DNA of 64,000 nucleotides, taken from assembly GCA_026545225.1 (NCBI GenBank), contig CM048852.1:9844501-9908500 (forward strand), read 5' to 3'. The notes under the pieces were generated by a model, which did no database searches, had not been told where the DNA came from, and saw nothing but the letters and a program-made list of their open reading frames with translations. The translations under genes were made by a program, and so were the position numbers. Position 1 is the first letter of the stretch. Each line of letters opens with the position of its first letter. This DNA comes from Cornus controversa (Eukaryota; Streptophyta; Magnoliopsida; Cornales; Cornaceae). Below, piece by piece: positions 59,687-64,000 of the stretch.

Positions 59687-61156
59687 TGACCCTAGAGGGG
59701 GGGGGTGAATAGGGGTCAATGGCAAACTATGATGTTTTCTCCACAAATTTAAATTACAATAAGCAAATAAAATTATGCAAATAATAGATCAAGACAATAA
59801 ATAAATTGCACAATGAAAAGGAGCTAGAGATAGAGAAAATCAAACGCAAGTGACTCAAGATGTAGCGTGGTTCGGAATCTCCTACTCCACGACTCAAGAT
59901 CCCTCTTGAGATTTCCCAAATCCACTACGGCTTCTCCTTTCGGGTGGAGAGCAAACCTTTACAATGAAGCTAACAAGCTCCTCCTTTCTCTTGCTAAGTG
60001 AAGTCCTCCACTTAGTCTTCTAGGGTTCAACCAACCCTTTACAATAAATGATAAGAGGATTTGAAGTACAAATGTTGTATCTCTCAAAGATGAAATTCTC
60101 AAATGAAAGCTCACAACTATAGCTGTATCTGATTCTCAAGTTTGAAGCTCAAGACTTAATTGAATGAGAGTGAGAAGAGTGAATCGTATGTTTAATGCTT
60201 GTATCTCTGGTAGTTGTGTGTTTAAATGCAGAACAAGAGATGTATATATAGTCACTCTCACTAAAATAGCTGTTGGAAGGTGGGTGAAGACATTAAATGC
60301 ACCAACTAGCCGTTTAATTTTGAATCTGGGGAAAAGCAGTCGACTTTCTGCTTGAAGCAGTCGACTTTATTTGAGCCTTCAAAGAGACAGATTCATGCTG
60401 CCCAAAAGAGTCGACTTTCTCTAATGCATAAGGCGACTATTTTATCAAATCTCATAAACTAAAATAGAAAGAAAGTCTTCTATATGTTTTGAGAAAGTCT
60501 TCTATCTTAGTGCTCTAGAAATGACATTTTCATAAAGGCACAAACTAAAATAGAAAGATAGTCTTCTATATGATTTGAGATAGTCTTCTATCTTACTACT
60601 CCAGAAAAGCCATTTTCACAAAAATTCATAAACTAAAATAGAAAGATAGTCTTCTATACGATTTGATATAGTCTTCTATCTTGCTACTCTAGAAATGTCA
60701 TTTTCGCACTGCTTAAAAGAGTCGACTTTATAATTCCACTAAGTCGACTGATTTTGGAATCATTTGAAAGGCAACTTAGTCAGGGCATCCATGAGCTCAA
60801 AAATTAATCTCAAAAGCTAAGAGCCACTCATGAAAATTTAGAAATATGATGCATGTGGTTTAAGATTCAATTTTAGACATTGAGCTTCAAACAGGTAAAT
60901 CAAATTTAGCTTTACAAAAATACCTAAGCTCTCACCATATTCTGTCTACCCCATTTCTTCTTTGTTTTGCATAATTCTTCAAGCTTGAGGTGCAAATTCC
61001 TTCTTCATTGATATTCACATGAGATGAAAACTCCTTTGAATATATATGATCATTCTAGTCAATCACTCAAAAAAGATGTTAGTAATTAACACCATTAATG
61101 GTTTGTTATCATCAAAATTACGAGATTACCCTTAGGTTAAAATCTTTGGGTCAACA
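59687..61156 (-). repeat. 3' LTR of the SIRE-like element (1470 bp)
   Basis: TG..CA bounded with inverted TGACCC/GGGTCA inner ends. It contains an 86-bp unit repeated three times (60453-60711) and six palindromic-core motifs of the GTCGACT type. It is the same family as the LTR at 21405-25024. Confidence 0.82.
60453..60711. repeat. Three tandem copies of an 86-bp unit in the LTR
   Basis: Each unit starts AAACTAAAATAGAAAG, carries two GTCTTCTAT segments and ends in a CATTTTCAC/G stretch. Units begin near 60456, 60542 and 60629. The corresponding part of the LTR at 21405-25024 lacks it. Confidence 0.85.
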
Positions 61157-61170
61157 ATCTCCCCCTTTTT
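61157..61170 (-). promoter_or_regulatory. Polypurine tract of the SIRE-like element
   Basis: The minus strand reads AAAAAGGGGGAGAT directly before the LTR start TGTTGACCC, the place where plus-strand DNA synthesis is primed. Confidence 0.8.
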
Positions 61171-61781
61171 GATGATGACAAAACATTGATGTGTTCAAAT
61201 AAAATATAGAGTGCATTATAAAATGCTCCCCCTATCAATATGCACAAGATGAACAATAAATTGATAAACATAACATCTTTCCTTATGATCATGCTTCAGA
61301 AAATTGACTTAAATAAAATGAATGAGCATAATGAGTCTCCCCCTATCAATATCCTTTCATACCACACTCATGCTTAACATATCATGTGGAAGCAAATTTT
61401 AGGCATAAACATTTAGAGACATTCACCATATCCAATAAACCAATATCAAAATCCCATCCTCCTCAACACAATGAAATAATATTTTATAAATGAGTTCTCA
61501 TAGTATTCATAATGCATTATATGCATTAATCATTATACATTCATCACTGAATTCATTGGATACCAATAACAAACATATAAGCAGAAAACTTTGGAGGAAA
61601 AGATAATTTTTGAAGAAGCATGCATCTAGACATCATTCATTAAAAAAGCTTAAAGTAAAGTGACTAGTCATATAATTTGTCCATAAAGCATATGCATAAC
61701 ATAATGAGACAAGGGACATATCAAACATCACATCAAGAATTTCTCCCCCTTTGTCGTCATCAAAAAGGAGTAACTTATCTG

Positions 61782-63080
61782 CTAAGGAGCTGGTGGTGGT
61801 GGAGAAATGCCAAAATGCCTTTTGATTTCCTCAAGTGCATTTAGCTGAGCTTGATAGGCATTGAAACCGATGCTCATCTTTTCAAATCCTTCATGTATTT
61901 CCCTTTCAAGGTGAGTAACCTGTCCCTCAATCCTGTCAACCCTTCCTTCAAGTCTTTCCATATTGCCCAAACGAGTATCAATGCTTTCGAGTCTAGAAAG
62001 AACTTGATGAAGCACAGAAGGATCAGTGGGAGGTAGTAGAAGAGGTGTCTCATCATCTGGTAGTTCATCCTCATTCATAGGATCATTATCACTGCCTTCT
62101 TCTGTATCTGCATCGTCATCAACTTGGCCAGCCGGCTTGTACCAAAAACCTTGATCATTTTGCTTGAATTTCATTCTTTTGAGTGTAGAGTCATCAAGTC
62201 GATCAATTTTAGCCACAGGACGCATTATGGTTTCGGTGGCAATAGGAACTCCAAAATACTCAAAAACCTTGGTGAGGGGAAGAGCATAGACAAGATGGGA
62301 TCTGTCCCTCTTTATACACTCTTTCATGTGGAAGAAGATGAGATGGGCAAGGTCTAACTTCTTTTCATTCAGCAAACACCAGATAATGAAGGCTTCCATA
62401 TAGGTAACATCTGTTCGGCTGCCAGATTTGGGTAAAATGTTGTACCCTATAATGGTATGAAGCAACCTAGCTTCAAGAGTGAGCTGATTGGCTTTAATCT
62501 TAGCTTTTGTAGAAATGGAGGGGTCACCACACATTTGTCTTAGGGCATATATGGGTTCAAAGTCAGGATACAATGCCCAATCATTTGTAGAGTAGTACTG
62601 AAAATCACCTTTAGGAATGTCAAAAATTTCTCTCAGTGTAGACTTGGTGAACTCAATTTCTTTTCCTTTGACATATGAGTGCATAACATTTTTCTCTCTT
62701 TCATCTTGCTCCAAATGAGTATAGAAAAGCTTAATAAGTCTTGGATAATGGAATGTGTCAATTGCAACAAATTGTCCCCAACCAATTTTGTCAAAAAATG
62801 CAAATGTATTTAAATGATTTTCAGCACAGATACTGGGTGAGACAACTTTACCTCGTTCAACAGCACGGTGAAGGAATTTGCGTTTGTACCGTGTTTGAAA
62901 TGAAGGATCATGAAAAAGAGAGAGAGAAGATGATGCGGGTGCAGTCGCTATAGGTGGTGGTGGAGCCGATGCCGGAACGAGCTGGTCATGGCGGCGCTTG
63001 GTTCGCCGATCACGGGATTCTGCCGCGGTGAGGTTCTGTTTTCCGACGGTGGATCGTCCTCCCATAGTTCTTGGAGGCAT
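61782..63080 (-). CDS. SIRE-type extra ORF (putative plant transposon protein), 432 codons, intact
   Basis: A single uninterrupted frame downstream of where pol would be. Order: a basic start (TAAESRDRRTKRRHDQLVPA), a serine/proline-rich linker, a conserved core with FFDKIGWGQFVAIDTFHYPR, IEFTKSTLREIFDIPKGDF and NILPKSGSRTDVTYMEAFII, an acidic stretch (DDDADTEEGSDNDPMNEDE), and a heptad-like coiled coil (LSRLESIDTRLGNMERLEGR). This fits the 'putative plant transposon protein' family (Pfam Transposase_32-type) carried by SIRE and some gypsy elements, sometimes called env-like. I see no convincing signal peptide or membrane segment, so an envelope role is not supported. Function unknown. Confidence 0.85.
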   Translation of the reverse strand: MPPRTMGGRSTVGKQNLTAAESRDRRTKRRHDQLVPASAPPPPIATAPASSSLSLFHDPSFQTRYKRKFLHRAVERGKVVSPSICAENHLNTFAFFDKIGWGQFVAIDTFHYPRLIKLFYTHLEQDEREKNVMHSYVKGKEIEFTKSTLREIFDIPKGDFQYYSTNDWALYPDFEPIYALRQMCGDPSISTKAKIKANQLTLEARLLHTIIGYNILPKSGSRTDVTYMEAFIIWCLLNEKKLDLAHLIFFHMKECIKRDRSHLVYALPLTKVFEYFGVPIATETIMRPVAKIDRLDDSTLKRMKFKQNDQGFWYKPAGQVDDDADTEEGSDNDPMNEDELPDDETPLLLPPTDPSVLHQVLSRLESIDTRLGNMERLEGRVDRIEGQVTHLEREIHEGFEKMSIGFNAYQAQLNALEEIKRHFGISPPPPAP

Positions 63081-63084
63081 GATG

Positions 63085-64000
63085 CTCCGTGCAAGAGAGA
63101 AAATGCAGGATGATAGTTTTTACCCCAAAGAAAAATACAGAACAGATTGGTGAAATTGGTGAAGAGAAAAGTAACGAACCCCCAAGATGATGATTAAAAA
63201 GAAAGAAATGATTTTGAAAATTTTACCATCAGTGGGTCACTGGTTCAGATTAGGCAATTTAGACAAGTGATTGCATAGAGGCGTGAGGAAGAGAGCAAGC
63301 CCTAAGTCGACTGAGCAATAAAAGGAGATGGGAAAAGAAATAAAAAAAAATGACTTAAACAAGCAACAGAGAAAGGAGACTAAAAGAAGTAGAAAAGTCT
63401 GCTTTTGGAAAAGGGAAAGTCGACTTTCTCTTTTGAGAGAGTCGGCTGTGTGTTATATGCTGTATCAACATCCTTTTGCACCTTTTCTTTTAGAGTCAAT
63501 TTCAAAAATGAAAGAGAATAAGACCTACCCATCTGATGTTGATAAGATAAAGTTGACAGCCATAAGAGAATTATAAAGAAGACTTTGAAAATTGTTAGAA
63601 AAAATTGACTTTGAAATAAAAAAAATTTAAACAATCCACAAAGAAAGTCGACTGGAAGAATGTAGAAAGTCGACTTTTTAATGAAAACCGAAGGGATAGG
63701 ATCATAGGAGAGTCGACTTTCTCTCTTGAGGGAGTCGGCTGTTTTGGGAGGTGAAAAACAATTAAAAAAAATTAATTAAAAAAATTAAAAAGGACAGTCG
63801 ACTTATCCAGTTAGGGAAGTCGACTTTCTTTTCTTTCTTAAAAGCTAAAAACATTCTGCCAAAGATAGGCGACTTTAACAAATGGAAGAGTCGACTTTCC
63901 AAAAAAAAAATAAATAAATAAAAGAAAGAAAGAGAAAAGAAAGAAAGGAAAAGAAAATAAATAAATAAAACGAAGGAGCTTAAGGAGTCGACTTTTTCAG
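63085..64000 (-). other. Non-coding spacer with repeated GTCGACT motifs
   Basis: About nine GTCGACT copies (from 63304 to 63990) plus GTCGGCTG and GGCGACTT variants, often as GTCGACTTTCT, spaced by tens of bases in A/G-rich filler. No gene. The same motif recurs in the LTR (60340-60750). Confidence 0.8.

Larger units (their letters stand above)
59687..64000 (-). mobile_element. SIRE/Maximus-like copia retrotransposon, 3' part, continues past the window
   Basis: Minus-strand order from the right edge: a non-coding stretch with GTCGACT motifs, a 432-codon ORF (61782-63080), a spacer of purine-rich GGGGGAGA-type text (61740, 61160), a polypurine tract and the 3' LTR (59687-61156). The LTR starts TGTTGACCC, ends GGGTCA, and uses the GATGATGACAAA text that marks this copia group. 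Gag and pol should be just beyond 64000. Confidence 0.8.

Noticed and set aside
61782-63080. Calling the extra ORF a retroviral-type envelope gene
   Set aside because: No convincing signal peptide or membrane anchor is visible; the family is better described as of unknown function.

Overview
This is a nuclear window from a flowering plant, most likely a eudicot. Coding exons are short, introns are AT-rich and GT-AG (one is GC-AG), and most of the DNA is nested plant transposable elements: Ty1/copia, an apparent Ty3/gypsy gag remnant, RTE- and L1-type LINEs, a SINE, MULEs, PIF/Harbinger and hAT-like MITEs. The species cannot be named from sequence alone.

The one clearly recognised host gene is the 3' part of APC1, the largest subunit of the anaphase-promoting complex/cyclosome, on the + strand. 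Twenty exons from 729 to 43579 join in frame into 787 codons plus stop; the 5' exons lie left of the window. Two introns are swollen by transposons: 2423-15432 (13.0 kb) and 21155-43180 (22.0 kb). The remaining introns are mostly a few hundred bp or less; those just over 1 kb include the one carrying a MITE with a solo LTR (17871-18868).

First large intron: an RTE LINE (about 3990-12150, +) is split by a copia element (5435-10221, -), a SINE (4549-4663) and an hAT-like MITE (10462-10869). It is followed by an LTR-like block (12218-15047) holding a Pack-MULE (12933-14778) that carries a captured fragment of a chloroplast ATP synthase gamma-subunit gene.

Second large intron: an LTR of SIRE-like type broken by an L1 LINE (about 21.4-25.0 kb), then one 17.6 kb segment with MULE-type terminal inverted repeats and a near-identical 9-bp target duplication (25178-42764). 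Inside it are L1 ribonuclease H pieces, a copia element with an inverted second copy (a long foldback), a TRIM-like remnant, split SIRE-type gag fragments, a second RTE LINE with a nested gag-bearing LTR deletion derivative and a MITE, and L1 3' pieces.

Downstream of APC1: a decayed but LTR-bounded copia element (44332-49474, -), a 150-nt miRNA-like hairpin (49779-49927), a mudrA-like MULE remnant interrupted by a PIF/Harbinger element with transposase and SANT-domain ORFs (about 50.2-56.9 kb), a possible 5' end of an unrecognised gene (57104-57756), and the 3' end of a SIRE/Maximus-like copia element on the - strand (59687 to beyond 64000): 1.47 kb LTR, polypurine tract and an intact 432-codon extra ORF. 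No tRNA, rRNA or CRISPR was seen. All boundaries come from reading by eye; those resting on a target duplication are the firmest.
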